64,000 nt of DNA from Eukaryota sp. TZLM1-RC (GCA_040285825.1 JAUPSS010000002.1:1984001-2048000), one strand, 5' to 3'. Numbered from the stretch's first letter, positions 50,671-61,340 are shown. Notes: generated from the sequence alone by a model not told the origin. Translations and numbers: made by a program.

Positions 50671-52101
50671 CTATGAATTAAAAGACTCAGCGGCCACCCT
50701 ACGCAAAAGTTCTTCATCATGATCATCAACCTTTAGTGTTCTATTCTTAAGCAGTATTTCTCTATTTCTGGTCCTTACATCAATAGCTTTTTCCCAAAGT
50801 TTGGTGTACAACAACTTTGCTTGTTTTTCAGAAAACTTATTGCTGATACAACGTCGCATAAACTCAGTTTCCGGTAGTCTCAACAGCTGCATTCCTGACA
50901 TCCCAGGCAACAAAACCTCTGGATCAACCAAACCATGACTGAACTTTGTCACCCATCTCCCCATCTTTTCATTATCCCAGTGGGCGGGGTCTTTTTGGTT
51001 GACGAATACTTGTCTTTTCCTTGAATGGGACACCAAACGAAGGGGTTCAGCATAACGAAGAGAGTTGATTGAATGAGGCAAGTCCCCATATAGTGGAGAA
51101 ACACAACAGAGAAAGACTGTCCTGCATTGTCTGATGGAGGTCAATTCAAAAACATCCTTGAGTAAAAGGGTTATCTTGCTAGAGCGATACGGTACGTGGT
51201 GGTGTTTTTTGGAGGAAGTGTCTATGAAAGCTAGAGTTCGTTTTCTTATGCATTCTTTGAGATTCATCAAGGACTTATTGATTTCCTTTGCTTCAGCAAT
51301 TCTTTCCTTGTCATGAGTTTGTTGGTCCTTTGCCCTCTCACTACCAGCTAGATCAATAAAATAAAGTATTCCAGGTTCTGATTCAGAGAATTGGTTGTTT
51401 TTAAAGGTAATTCTAGTAATAGCGTGTGATCTGGAAGACGTGTGGTTCCGCATAGTACCAATAGTTTTTCTATTCTTGTATGCATTGTTTAACAAAACAT
51501 TCAACTCTTCACCGCTGGTCACTGCTTGATCAAGACAGCCTTGGACTTGAACATGACCAAACAAGTCTTCCCTGATACTGACTTGGGATGAAGAGAGTAG
51601 ATCAGTGCAGTTGGAACCTAGAATTTCAAAGACGGAGGCTGTAATTGAGTAGTTATGGTCAAATCCAAGTTTATTGAAAATATATGACACACATTGCTCT
51701 TGTAAGGAAGTAATAGTAAAAGTCTTTCCTGAGCAGGTTTGCCCATAAGCTAGGTACACCGCAATGTTACCCTGAATGGCATAGTCGACTTGGGGTTTGC
51801 CTAACAGATTGAATATGGTGTCGTTGTCAGTATTGTGATCAAAAGCGTAGTCAAAGGTGAATTCATGGGTTTCAGCAGTTGTGGATCTTTGAGTGACAGA
51901 GAGTTTGGGTTCATGAACAAAAAATTTAGGGTTACAACCAGAGATGACATTAAATTCATGTTGGTTGTCAAAGGGTAAAATAGGGCGAACACGGGAACAA
52001 ACAACGACATCAGTTGAGTCGTGAGAAGAACACATCGGTGGAAAAGGAGATGCGGGGGGAACTTGTTGCTGACATTGCTTGACAATTTGTTCAGGGTCCA
52101 T
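50671..52101 (-). CDS. Kinesin-13-like motor with C-terminal SAM-like domain
   Basis: 476 residues, ATG 52099-52101. The motor domain occupies about 30-365: CSRVRP, P-loop GQTCSGKT at 120-127 (the usual third position Gly is Cys), NHTSSRSH at 219-226, DLAGSE at 250-255, INKSLMNLKECIR and PYRSSKITLLLKDVF. The short N-terminus, KECIR and SRKRQVFVN neck-like segment favour kinesin-13 (MCAK/KIF2/KIF24), which depolymerise microtubule ends. A SAM-like helical bundle follows (374-440; WDNEKMGRWV, LPGMSGMQLLRLPETEFMRR), as in KIF24, then a charged tail. There is no coiled-coil stalk. Single exon. Confidence 0.8.
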   Translation of the reverse strand: MDPEQIVKQCQQQVPPASPFPPMCSSHDSTDVVVCSRVRPILPFDNQHEFNVISGCNPKFFVHEPKLSVTQRSTTAETHEFTFDYAFDHNTDNDTIFNLLGKPQVDYAIQGNIAVYLAYGQTCSGKTFTITSLQEQCVSYIFNKLGFDHNYSITASVFEILGSNCTDLLSSSQVSIREDLFGHVQVQGCLDQAVTSGEELNVLLNNAYKNRKTIGTMRNHTSSRSHAITRITFKNNQFSESEPGILYFIDLAGSERAKDQQTHDKERIAEAKEINKSLMNLKECIRKRTLAFIDTSSKKHHHVPYRSSKITLLLKDVFELTSIRQCRTVFLCCVSPLYGDLPHSINSLRYAEPLRLVSHSRKRQVFVNQKDPAHWDNEKMGRWVTKFSHGLVDPEVLLPGMSGMQLLRLPETEFMRRCISNKFSEKQAKLLYTKLWEKAIDVRTRNREILLKNRTLKVDDHDEELLRRVAAESFNS

Positions 52102-52436
52102 TATGGAGTTAAAGGTTGACAGTGGTTATAAAAACTTTCAATTTTATTTTCTAAAAAAGAAAGAAACTTTGTTACAATGGTGAGGTTTACAACCCCGCTG
52201 CATACCTCCCTTTGTTCCTTCCATGTAAACAAAGTTTGTTCAAAAAAAGTGCAAAACTAAATTAGCTGCTCTTTCAAAAAGGACTAGACAGGAGACTTCT
52301 CATCGAACGCCTAAAAATCCAATAGTAAAACAACTCCTTTATCAAAGCGTCAGCGGAAAAAACAGCAAAAATCACTAAACCGAGACATTTATATTGAAAA
52401 TACAATCTTGAATATCGAGAAAAAGAAGATTTTGAC
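52102..52436. other. Upstream region of the kinesin gene
   Basis: The minus strand holds TTTTTATAACC about 25 bp before the kinesin ATG, TATA-like by eye. On the plus strand, decayed frames lead into the polymerase-like remnant. No gene recognised. Confidence 0.35.
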
Positions 52437-53480
52437 AAAAAACCACTGAAACCGAGTATGGTCATAAGAATTGAGCCAAGTCATAGTGGCTGCAAACCTG
52501 ATCCTTTGATTCAATTCAAATCAACGACCACAAATCAAAATTTTTCCACTGTTATGTGTTTCGATCTTGAAACCTATCAGGATAATCAACTTTACCAAAA
52601 TCCCGATAACCAGTTTCTCCCTTCTGATGGGATCATCAACAAAAAGAAATAAGAGGGCGCAATTTTTGCGAAAAAAAAACTGATGAGCAAATTGACGAGT
52701 GGATTTCAGATCAAAAATCATTTTAATTTCAATCGTTCCTGCACGGTTTGACCGCCATAATTTTTTTGGAAAGTAAATATTCATTTATATTGAGAAGGAG
52801 TGCTCAAATTACCAGATTACTTGACATTGATGTGGGTATTCAGACAGAAATATTCTCTGACGAGAGAACCTTGCTTCGTAGGTTTTTAAACATCATTGGT
52901 AATCATCAACCTCATTGTGTTCTTAATCACAATTGAATACAGTTTGATTTACAGATTTTGAAAAATAGATTAAATTATTTTGATTTACCAATTTCCACTG
53001 TTCGAGATGATACAGTAATTAATGTACTCAATCAATTTTCATCAAGATGAAGAGGAGTCATCTTGAGGGAAAATGGCTTTTTTCTTTGAAATACACTGGT
53101 ATTTGCCAAAAAATTCATCAAAATTCAATATCGTCATAGTTAAGGCAATTTGGCGTATAAAATGATTAGTGAAAAGAAAATGAAACGTCATCAGGGATTT
53201 ATCAATATTTTACCTGTTGATTGTTTAGTCACTGCTCCACTTAGACAAAATTTGATTCAATAAGGGCTTCGTGATTGTGTATTATGTCTCAAACTTTTTG
53301 TATTGGTTCAAAAAGATAAGTTCATCTTGCCATCTTATACAACCATTCGTGCAACCGTCAACTCAATGGTTAAACATTCAAATGTTGTATTAAAACCGAA
53401 AAAAACTGCTTCATAACTCCAACGGTTACGAATACACACTACATACTGCCTGAAGCTGTATTTACAGTCCCATTTTGAAC
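52437..53480 (+). pseudogene. Remnant resembling the exonuclease domain of a family B DNA polymerase
   Basis: Plus-strand frames, broken by several stops and shifts, contain a run of polymerase-exonuclease-like motifs in the right order. Exo I-like TVMCFDLETYQDN (Asp and Glu) lies at about 52550-52590. SDERTLLRRFLNIIGNHQPHCVLNHN, a stop, then IQFDLQILKNRL follows at about 52858-52975, matching the E.xLLxxF...PDxxxGxN..FDLxxLxxR pattern of Exo II. A later GLRDCVLCLKLF resembles the Exo III YxxxD helix. No polymerase palm motif is seen. It could derive from a mobile element, a virus or a lost host copy. The call rests on motifs only. Confidence 0.4.
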
Positions 53481-53543
53481 GCAACTTGTCAATACCACGA
53501 ACAAACATTAATTGCTGATTTATGATTTACACAGACGTTGAAA

Positions 53544-54547
53544 ATGTCTAATACACTAGCGCAAATTACGAAATTCAAACCACCTCAGCAATTTGAATTT
53601 TGGTCTAATATTATCGATTTAAACCAACCAATAGTCAAACACAAGAGTTATAATATATTCAACAACATTATCCACACAGATGGTTTTAATATTGCAGTAG
53701 AATTTGTTCGTCGGGATTTACAAGGTCAGAAATGTAAGCCAGACAACAAGGCTAGTGTTTCTGATTTATTTATTGATGATGTTGATGTTGATACTTTACT
53801 AGGCAAACGAATTGTTGTTTGTGATCCTGGAGAACGTGAATTATTGTATTTTGGTAGTAAAAAAACGGATCAAGAATTAGCCATAGTTCCTGAAGATGAA
53901 ACTGAACAGCAAAGAAATAGCCGGGTCATGAATCAAGACAAGAAGTACAAATGGTTAAGAATGACTCAGATGTGCTAGTCTTGGAAAAGTAGGATGATTG
54001 AAAAGCAAAAACGATGGGCGACAAAGTATACTGAGGTAGGTTACGACAGGAACTAATTGATAGAGTCTAATGAAATGACAATTGAAGATGCACACCCAAT
54101 TATCCGCATTTGCTGCAAATTCAGCAACTTTTAGAGAGCTCTCAAACTTTGTGGTTACCAAACTTCGCCAAGTTTTTTTGACAATTGACTTTTATAGTCT
54201 TGACTTGTGGAGCATTCATAAAATGCAAGTGTTTATTCACAAGCAAAAGACTGAAAGTTGGTTGTTAAAAAGCCTTGTTCAGCAGTTTGGCAATCCAAAA
54301 GACACTTTAATACTAATGGGTGATTATGGTAAAAAAAAGTTTCCAAGAATTTAAAACATCAGAGACCTACTAGAGGCATTGGATGAATTCAATGTTTGAA
54401 AAGAAACAGATTTGACGTTTTGAATTTAGCAACAAAGGCTCAACAAAGATTTTCAATTGAAATAAGCTGGCTTGTCTGAATATGTTTGCAATTGCTGAAG
54501 CCAGAATGATTGGTAATGAAAGGCCTCAGGATCTGTGTAGTAGATAG
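53544..54547 (+). pseudogene. Fanzor nuclease pseudogene
   Basis: The ATG at 53544 opens 145 codons with NIFNNIIHTDGFNIAVEFVRRD and the RuvC-I motif KRIVVCDPGERELLYFGSK (Asp present), then YKWLRMTQ. Later frames carry FGNPKDTLILMGDYGKKKF, equivalent to the GDWEQ segment of other copies, and end MFAIAEARMIGNERPQDLCSR with stop at 54545-54547. The RuvC-II and zinc-ribbon portion is largely deleted. Several frameshifts. It ends 59 bp before the Rpn9 ATG on the same strand. Confidence 0.7.
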
Positions 54548-54606
54548 TTTTTGTAATTATTCCACACGAAAATAAATCGTGTACTTATGGGAATTTCCCA
54601 CTTCCC

Positions 54607-55817
54607 ATGTTCATAGATCTTAATCAACGCTTCCCAGATCGAACTGCCATTTGGTCGCAACTACACGACTTACAACAGAAAAAGCTATGGTACCAGTTTA
54701 CTGTCCTATTAAATGAAGTGTTATCACAATCATTCTTGAGTGAGTTTGATGCAGCTATTTTGGTCTACAACACTTTCATCAAGCCCAATGAAGCACATCT
54801 GTCACCACACAGTGTTGCTAACATGCTTGTCTCTATATCAAGGAGAGCATCAGAACCCACAGAATCCTTCAACTTTCTAATTCCATATGTACACATTCTT
54901 CGCCCTCATCCGGTGCCATATTGCGTAATCCTGCTTCACCTCGCTCACCTTCAACTTCTTCGCTCAGTTCAACCTTGTATGCCCTCACATCACTAACCGT
55001 AGCGCCAATGGAATCCTCAGAATCTCCACAAGATGAGATCTCCACCAAGAATACCGAAGATCTCATAGCAATGGCCACAGAAGTCATTGACAAGGAAGGC
55101 CTCGCCACACTCCCAGAAAACAACCATGTCATGGCCAAGCTCTATCAAGTTAAGGCTGAAATGAATCGAAATAAGGATTATTCTGGCTTTGTTACTAACA
55201 TGTTTGAATACCTCGCTTACGTGGATGATCCAAGTAGAGATTACCCCGCAATTTCTGATCTTGCCTTGGACATTGTTGTTTCTGGACTGTGTTCGCCTGA
55301 TGTTTACAATATCTCTGATATTGTTGGAAATCCTATAGTTGAACATTTAGAGTCTGGTGAAGTCAAGCGTCTTTTGGACGTTTTCAATGGAGGGGATGTT
55401 AAGGGTTTTCAAACTCTATGTGATGAAAAGGTACTTTCTGTTGATGTTCGGCTGGGCAATTCTTCAAAAGTCTTGGAGGAAAAGATCAAAATTTTAGGAA
55501 TTATGGAAGTTGCCTTTTCAAAACCAATCAATGATCGACAGCTGAAATTCTCTGAAATTTGTACAAGGTGTTCTATTCCCGAAAATGATGCAGAATATCT
55601 TCTAATAAGAGTAATGTCATTAGGATTAATTAGAGGTAAAATTAACTCTGTGAATAAGGAAGTTGGAATTGAGTTTGTTCAGCCTAGAGCTCTGGGCCCT
55701 TCTCAAGTAGAGACCCTTGCTACTCATTTGCGTAAATGGTTGACAACAGTAGAGAACGCTCATCAGCTCGCTCAGTCAAGAGGACAGTTGCCAGAGGAGA
55801 TGGTTGGTGAAGTTTAG
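54607..55817 (+). CDS. 26S proteasome lid subunit Rpn9/PSMD13, two exons
   Basis: Exon 1 54607-54976 and exon 2 55003-55817, joined across a 26-nt phase-1 intron. The N-terminus has IWSQLHDLQQKKLWYQFTVLLNEVL (compare human [25 protein letters not shown]). The C-terminal PCI domain has FNGGDVKGFQTL, RQLKFSEICTRCSIPENDAEYLLIRVMSLGLIRGKI and FVQPRALGPSQVETL, matching PSMD13 closely. Rpn9 is a structural lid subunit. Length, about 394 residues, fits the family. Immediately upstream lies a Fanzor remnant on the same strand. Confidence 0.9.
54977..55002 (+). other. 26-nt intron in the Rpn9 gene
   Basis: It begins GTATGCCC and ends CTAACCGTAG; phase 1. It shifts the frame by two, so it must be removed to join the two PSMD13 halves. 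The spliced codons read QP|S|PME. An alternative 5' GT lies 10 nt upstream, but only this one restores the frame. Confidence 0.85.
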
Positions 55818-56344
55818 TGTGTTGAAATCTCTGTGAATAAACAAATGTTTTTGAAGTTTTGAATGGATGAAATTACAGATTTCAATGAGGGGTGTATTCT
55901 TAAAATCTTAAATGGTGTAGTCCTAAGAACTGTTAGTGTTGTGTCATCATGTCTGCGGTTACTGCACAATACATTCGAGAAAATATATAGATTCACCACG
56001 AAAGTATTTTGAATTGATTAGAGCCAACGTCATGGAAGGTGAAGATGACAATGCAGAAGTTACTGAAAAACAAGTGGGAGATTTTGAAGAAAATGAAGCG
56101 GTAACCGTTGTTTTTTTGTTTTAGTGTTTGCTTTTTATTTATTCATAGTAAGCATAGTTTAGATAAGAAGTTTCAATGATACTCACAATCCTTGTTCTTT
56201 GTTCAGACTTTATGTATTTTTAGCAAGACTCTACGAAAAGTAATAAGGTGTTTTTTTAAATAAAAGTGTTTGTGATTAATGATGAGTTAACTTAAGGAGT
56301 AGTTATATAATATCTGTTTATTCACAGGTTGGAACTTCACGATT
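55818..56344. other. Spacer with a short unassigned open segment
   Basis: From ATG 55949 (MSAVTAQYIREN) a frame change leads into PRKYFELIRANVMEGEDDNAEVTEKQ...DFEENEAV, ending at 56124. The composition looks protein-like and acidic but the frame is broken and no family is recognised. It may be the start of the adjacent Fanzor remnant or of an unrelated gene. Confidence 0.3.
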
Positions 56345-56760
56345 TTGATGCTTAATGTAAAGTTAAGTTCTCAAAATATTATTTCTGAAGACGAACTGAA
56401 TTCATTAAAAGGTAAGGTCATTGCTGGAATAGATCCTAACGAATATCATACCAAACTGGTATCAGTATCAGAAACTCCCAATCCAAAGAAAATTCCTAAC
56501 CAAATCAGTCAATCATATGCTGCTGAAATGAGTAATATTGAGGGGCAAAGGAATCAGTATGACTGAAACAAAAAAGAAAAAATTAGAGAAGTTCAGAAAA
56601 AATAAGATGCGTGTGGAAAAAATAGAAAACAATAGAAAAAAACAAAAAAACAGCAAATCCAAAAAATCATTTAATGAAAATAGACCAAAATTTAATGAAA
56701 ACAGAGACAAACTAATTATTGATTCTTACACTGCTGGTAGACGAATTTAGACGAACTTCA
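56345..56760 (+). pseudogene. Fanzor nuclease fragment (RuvC-I region)
   Basis: Plus-strand GKVIAGIDPNEYHTKLVSVSE holds the RuvC-I DPN motif; a frame change near 56545 is followed by a Lys-rich helix and KSFNENRPKFNENRDKLIIDSYTAGRRI, the basic helical insert that follows RuvC-I in TnpB-like proteins. No RuvC-II, zinc ribbon or RuvC-III remains. Confidence 0.6.
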
Positions 56761-56981
56761 ACAAATTTGGAATCTAAAAAAGACAATGTCAAACTAGTCC
56801 CGTGCCATGGACTGCTAATCTAACTTTGTTATCCATTAACTTTTGCTTAATGGTGTAGACATAAAACACAGAAAACCTAGAACACACAGTTCAGGAGCTT
56901 CTTTGCATAATAACGTGCCAATAATGTTCAAATAAAACAACAAAAAACATCAACTATTTATTTACAAAATAACTTACTTTA

Positions 56982-57299
56982 TTACAGATCGTCTAAATGA
57001 ACAGAGATATCTTCAACAGTATTGAAAAGGGCTTTCAGCTCTCGTTCGTTTAGCTCAATGTTAAAATTTTCCTTCGAGTCAACTAAAGTCAAGGAAGGAA
57101 TGACAACACTGCCAAAAGGACCTATTGGTTCATTAAGCTCAGAATAATCACAGGTTGCCATCAAAGTTTCATCACCAACTCCACACTGGAAAAAGTCGTT
57201 TCTCCCACAAGAATAAAGCTTGTGATCAGAGGTAAGGATAAGGGAATAACGTCCACCAGCAGCATAGGAGAGAACATTGGAGAGAAGTAGTATTCTCAC
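56982..57299 (-). pseudogene. RCC1-repeat protein fragment
   Basis: 105 codons, no ATG at the 5' end (GTG at 57299). NVLSYAAGGRYSLILTSDHKLYSCGRNDFFQCGVGDE is a textbook RCC1 blade (AxGxxHSxxLTxDGxxYxxGxNxxxQxG). The rest is acidic and ends LDDL. One blade cannot make a propeller, so this is the end of a gene whose 5' part has been lost or lies on an unrecognised exon. The Fanzor ATG at 57303 starts 4 bp beyond it on the other strand. Confidence 0.5.
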
Positions 57300-57302
57300 T
57301 AC

Positions 57303-59267
57303 ATGACAAACACCCCCTCTGTGTCACGTGTATTCACTCGGTCTTGTGCACTTAACTCGCTGCTGACCCCTGCAGCGGTGCAACAAATTCGGACTGACCT
57401 TCCTTTGGTCACCGAGATTTGTCATGAAGCTTCTTTATTGTTCAATCTTTTCTTCTAAATTTTCCGTTGGCATCTAGAGCTTTAGTGGAACAGGATGTAT
57501 GGCATCTTTTTATGACCGTCATCACCACTGGTTCTTTTCCAAAGCCTTCCACATCTGAAGGCCAACGCCAATTACTCCATATCTTTTACAGTGGATTTCT
57601 TCCTGAATGCCCACATGACAGGTCTCTTGTTTCTTTGTGGGAAAATTCTTTGGTGCCTTATAGAAATTCATTCAATCTGTTTCTCAATGCTTGGCTGCAG
57701 TTTCAGAATTGTAATTTTATCAATAGAAAAAAGCTTTCTCCTTATCTTGCTTGTCGGGCTCGTCAATTGGCGTCTAATGTGAAGACAAATTTACCTAAAA
57801 TTTGTCAATCCTGGACAAAAAACTTTATTCGGCCTCATTGTAGAGCTCTAGATAAAACAAATGTCTTTGCCAATAATATTCTTTCACTTTTGCCAGATGA
57901 ACCATTAGCCCAACCCGAGGAAGTAGTTGTTGATTCTGTTCTTGAACACTACATCAATTTCAATCTGAATAATTCAAGAGAAAGATTCTTTTTATTAAAT
58001 GCATGTAAGTTTATCTTGAATCTCCTTCAAAGATTTCCTACCACTGCCTCCCTACTGTCCTCACATGATAAAATCACCCTTTCATCAAAGGAAATTGGTT
58101 AGCTTTTTCTCTTCAATCTTAACATTTCACAATACTTACTCACTTTCTTTTCTCATATGCATTGCTGGAAGAAATTTAGAATAATACCTTTAGCTTCTCA
58201 TAAAAGTTCTAAATTTCATGAGGTACCTTCACAAATTTTCCACTCTGTGAAAAAATTTCCACTTATTGAAACAAAAACAAAAACAAAAACAAAACAAAGT
58301 TTATCAACAATACATGTCTGAAACGAAAATTCAAACAATGTCCTTATCAAAAATTCAATATCAACAGAAAAAGTTTGAAAAATAGATTTAAAAAAATTTT
58401 TATTGAAAACTAATGGTAATGAACTGCTTTTAACACTTCAAAGTAAAAATAAGGACTCAGAAAACACAAATGAGCTGGATGAACCACCGAAAAAGAAAAG
58501 AACATTAAATAAAGAAATGAAAAGTGATCCTGATGCCAACAAAACCAGAGAAATACAGTTGAAGGGCACTAAAAAAATGCCCTGTCGAACACGCAGACAT
58601 CAAGTCGAAATGTTACTTGAAAGACCTTGTTATTGGTGTTGATCTGGGCCAATGTAGATTATGTAGTTACTTCTTAAATAATAATCAATGTGGAGTTATC
58701 TCTTGTCCAACTGGCAGAAGATACATGACGAAACCTTCACCCAGTAATCACTCTCTTAACCAATATTCCGTTCAAAATTTCAACCAATATTTGAACCATT
58801 GGAATTTGGTCAGGAGGAAAGTGTACTTGGAAAGTAATCACCAGAAATGGAAAATAATTAAATTTGATAACCGCAGACGAAAAGAGAAACGCTTCCAAGA
58901 GAGTCTCAACAAATTTCAAAGGCTGACTGGACATCCTGAACAACTCTACCTTGCTGTGGCTTCTGCTAATTTCCCTTCTCATTGCCGAAAAGTCAATCGA
59001 TATGGATCAGCAAGGGCTTTCAGAAAATGGTTGTGTTATCAAAAGGACGTGAAGCACTTGTCAACCAGTGAATTTAATACAAGCAAACTGTCCAGTTGTT
59101 GCATGGCCGAGAATATTCAAGCAACCTCATGGCAGATGCGTATTTGTACTGAGTGTCAAATAGTATATGACAGAGATATTTCCGTTGCAAAAACTATTCA
59201 AATTAAGAAGAAAGCGGAATTGTGGCCGGAAAGATACATTTGCCCAGATGCTCTGTTGAGGAGATGA
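57303..59267 (+). pseudogene. Fanzor nuclease, full-length but frame-broken
   Basis: ATG 57303 (MTNTPSVSRVFTRSC) runs to 57458. The helical N-terminal part continues in another frame (57467-58102; DVWHLFMTVITTG, LYLA-like helices) and again after an in-frame TAG to 58642. The catalytic half (58617-59267) has KDLVIGVDLGQCRLCSYF (RuvC-I Asp), LYLAVASANFPSHCR, EFNTSKLSSCC (RuvC-II Glu), the ribbon pair CTEC, YDRDISVAKTI (RuvC-III Asp), and WPERYICPDALLRR at the end. All catalytic acids are kept despite two frameshifts and at least three in-frame stops. Its N-terminal helical pattern parallels that of the copy at 43902-45769. Confidence 0.7.
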
Positions 59268-59603
59268 ATAGGGAACGTGAGCATACAGAAACTAAAACTT
59301 TTGAGACCGATCTACAAATGCATTAGTAGCATTTGATAGATCCACTTAGATACATCAAGTCGCGAGGCTTTGTTCTGTGAAAGCAGTAGGTGTATTTAAG
59401 TGAGGTAGTCCATTGATGAAGATCATGATTGTCTTTGTCAAATGACGCTACATGTCTCTTACAGCCTGTGAGTAGACATTGAGAAAGTTGAAAACAAGAG
59501 TGAATTTCACAGGGGAATGCATGATATGTGAAATTCACAGTATTTCTGAATGATTCGGCAACCAGAAATTCAGAAATGGAAATAAAACGACAGGCTTTTC
59601 CTC

Positions 59604-61340
59604 ATGTCTGCAATTGAAGTCGTAATTGTATTTGCGTCCACCACTGGTGTTTCTGAAGATGCCGCTCGCACTTTCAACACCGAAATAACCAAGGCTGGCT
59701 TTACAACTCGCTTGGAAGATGCTGGAGACGTCGATCCTTATGAAGTTGTTAGTAGTAATCAACTCATTGTGTTCTTCACCAGCACATATGGTGAAGGAGA
59801 ATTCCCAGCTACTGGACAGGAATTGTACAAATATCTCTGTAATAACGCTCAACCTGGTGAACTAACACATCTTAAGTTTGCTGTTTTCGGAATTGGAAGC
59901 TCTAACTTTCCAAACTTTTGCCGTGCTGGAATTGACCTGGAATCGGTGCTTACATCATTAGGTGCTAATAGAATCGCCGATCTTCAAACGGTCGACACGT
60001 CCAAACCTGGAGTGATTGATGAATGTCTGGAGAATTTCACTGAAGAGATGTTGTCCGTGTTACCTTCTTATGCAGGGGAGCCATCACCCCCTGAGCCACA
60101 GCCGCCAATACCTAGGTTCAGAGTGGTGCAAAGTCTTGGTTCAATGTCTCAGCAAGCTGACATGCCCACTATTCCAGGAACCAAGAGAGTCAAGTTAAAA
60201 AGCATCACGCTCAAAACTGCCAACGATTATTTCCGACCAGTGTTTCATGTAGTGTTTGAGAACAATGGCTTCAAGTATAATATTGGAGATTCTATTACTC
60301 TCAAACCTTGGAATGATCCTCAATTAGTGGACAAATTGATTCACAAGTTTGGTTTGAATGCTGATGATCTCGTCACCATTGTGTCATCTGATGGTAAACG
60401 CAAGTTTCCTCCTCGCATCACCTGGCGCCAAGTGTTCACGGAATGGCTCGCTATTGAATCTGTCCCTCAGCGTAAGCTCTGTAATGACCTGTCGTGGTAT
60501 TGCCAGGGTGATGAAAAGGAAAAATTACTTCGATGGGGATCGAAGGATGGTACTGAAGAGTTGTCTGCCTACATCAAAGAAGGTGGAAGAGTTGCTGACT
60601 TATTGCTCGAGCTCTCTACACTTTCCATGGATCCCTCCATGATGGTTTCTCTCATTCCTGGCCAGAAGAGTAGATTATATTCAGTTGCATCTAGTCCAAA
60701 TGTTTATCCGAACGAAATTCATATGGTCATGGTCTTGGTGTCTTACAAAACACCCAATGGAAAAATTAGACAGGGTGTAACTAGTGGCTACATTAGTAGA
60801 CTGTACGAACAGTACTCTGTCACACCCTCTTTTCTACACTACGCCTCAATAGGAATGAATCCCGGCACATTGAAGTTTGTCGATGATATTGAGGCTCCTA
60901 TCATATGTTTTGCCTTGGGAACGGGCATTGCACCATTCCTTGCTATCTTCCAAGAAAGAAACAGATTGATTCAACAAGGCAAGAAAATCGGCAATGCTTT
61001 GGTATACATTGGTTGTAGGCATCATGACAAGGACTTCCTTTTTAAAGATCAAATTGAAGGCTATCTTCAGAATGGTACCATCACTCACCTCAAAACAGCG
61101 TTTTCCCATGACCAAGAACAGTTTATTACTCCATTAACCAAGCTTGAGGAAGACAAGGAGACTCCAGTTCAATATATTAAATCTCCAATCTTTGTGTTTT
61201 ATTACTGTGGACCAGGTTTTGGAATTCCTGGGAAAATAGAAGGTGTTTTTGCAGAAATAGCACGAGCCAATAATATAGACCCGAAAAACGTTGTAGCAAG
61301 AGCCAAGAAGGAGTTTAGGTGGAATGTTGAAGCCTTTTAG
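59604..61340 (+). CDS. Soluble NADPH-dependent diflavin reductase
   Basis: 578 residues, ATG 59604. Flavodoxin-like FMN domain at about 5-150 (FASTTGVSEDAA; STYGEGEFPATG at 60-71; FGIGSSNFPNFC). The FAD domain has RLYSVASSP near 355 and GVTSGYIS. The NADPH domain has ALGTGIAPFLAIFQER near 438, YIGCRHHDKDFLFKD and YYCGPGFGIPGKI. No membrane anchor or transit peptide is visible. The layout fits cytochrome P450 reductase, Tah18/NDOR1 (electron donor for cytosolic Fe-S assembly) or protist diflavin oxidoreductases. Lack of an anchor and size near 600 favour the last two. Single exon. Confidence 0.85.
   Translation: MSAIEVVIVFASTTGVSEDAARTFNTEITKAGFTTRLEDAGDVDPYEVVSSNQLIVFFTSTYGEGEFPATGQELYKYLCNNAQPGELTHLKFAVFGIGSSNFPNFCRAGIDLESVLTSLGANRIADLQTVDTSKPGVIDECLENFTEEMLSVLPSYAGEPSPPEPQPPIPRFRVVQSLGSMSQQADMPTIPGTKRVKLKSITLKTANDYFRPVFHVVFENNGFKYNIGDSITLKPWNDPQLVDKLIHKFGLNADDLVTIVSSDGKRKFPPRITWRQVFTEWLAIESVPQRKLCNDLSWYCQGDEKEKLLRWGSKDGTEELSAYIKEGGRVADLLLELSTLSMDPSMMVSLIPGQKSRLYSVASSPNVYPNEIHMVMVLVSYKTPNGKIRQGVTSGYISRLYEQYSVTPSFLHYASIGMNPGTLKFVDDIEAPIICFALGTGIAPFLAIFQERNRLIQQGKKIGNALVYIGCRHHDKDFLFKDQIEGYLQNGTITHLKTAFSHDQEQFITPLTKLEEDKETPVQYIKSPIFVFYYCGPGFGIPGKIEGVFAEIARANNIDPKNVVARAKKEFRWNVEAF

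Noticed and set aside
54607-55817. Frameshifted pseudogene of a proteasome subunit
   Set aside because: A 26-nt intron matching the other introns joins both halves of PSMD13 exactly.
19139-59267. A TnpA-type transposase accompanying the Fanzors
   Set aside because: No HUH transposase or other transposase frame was found next to any copy.
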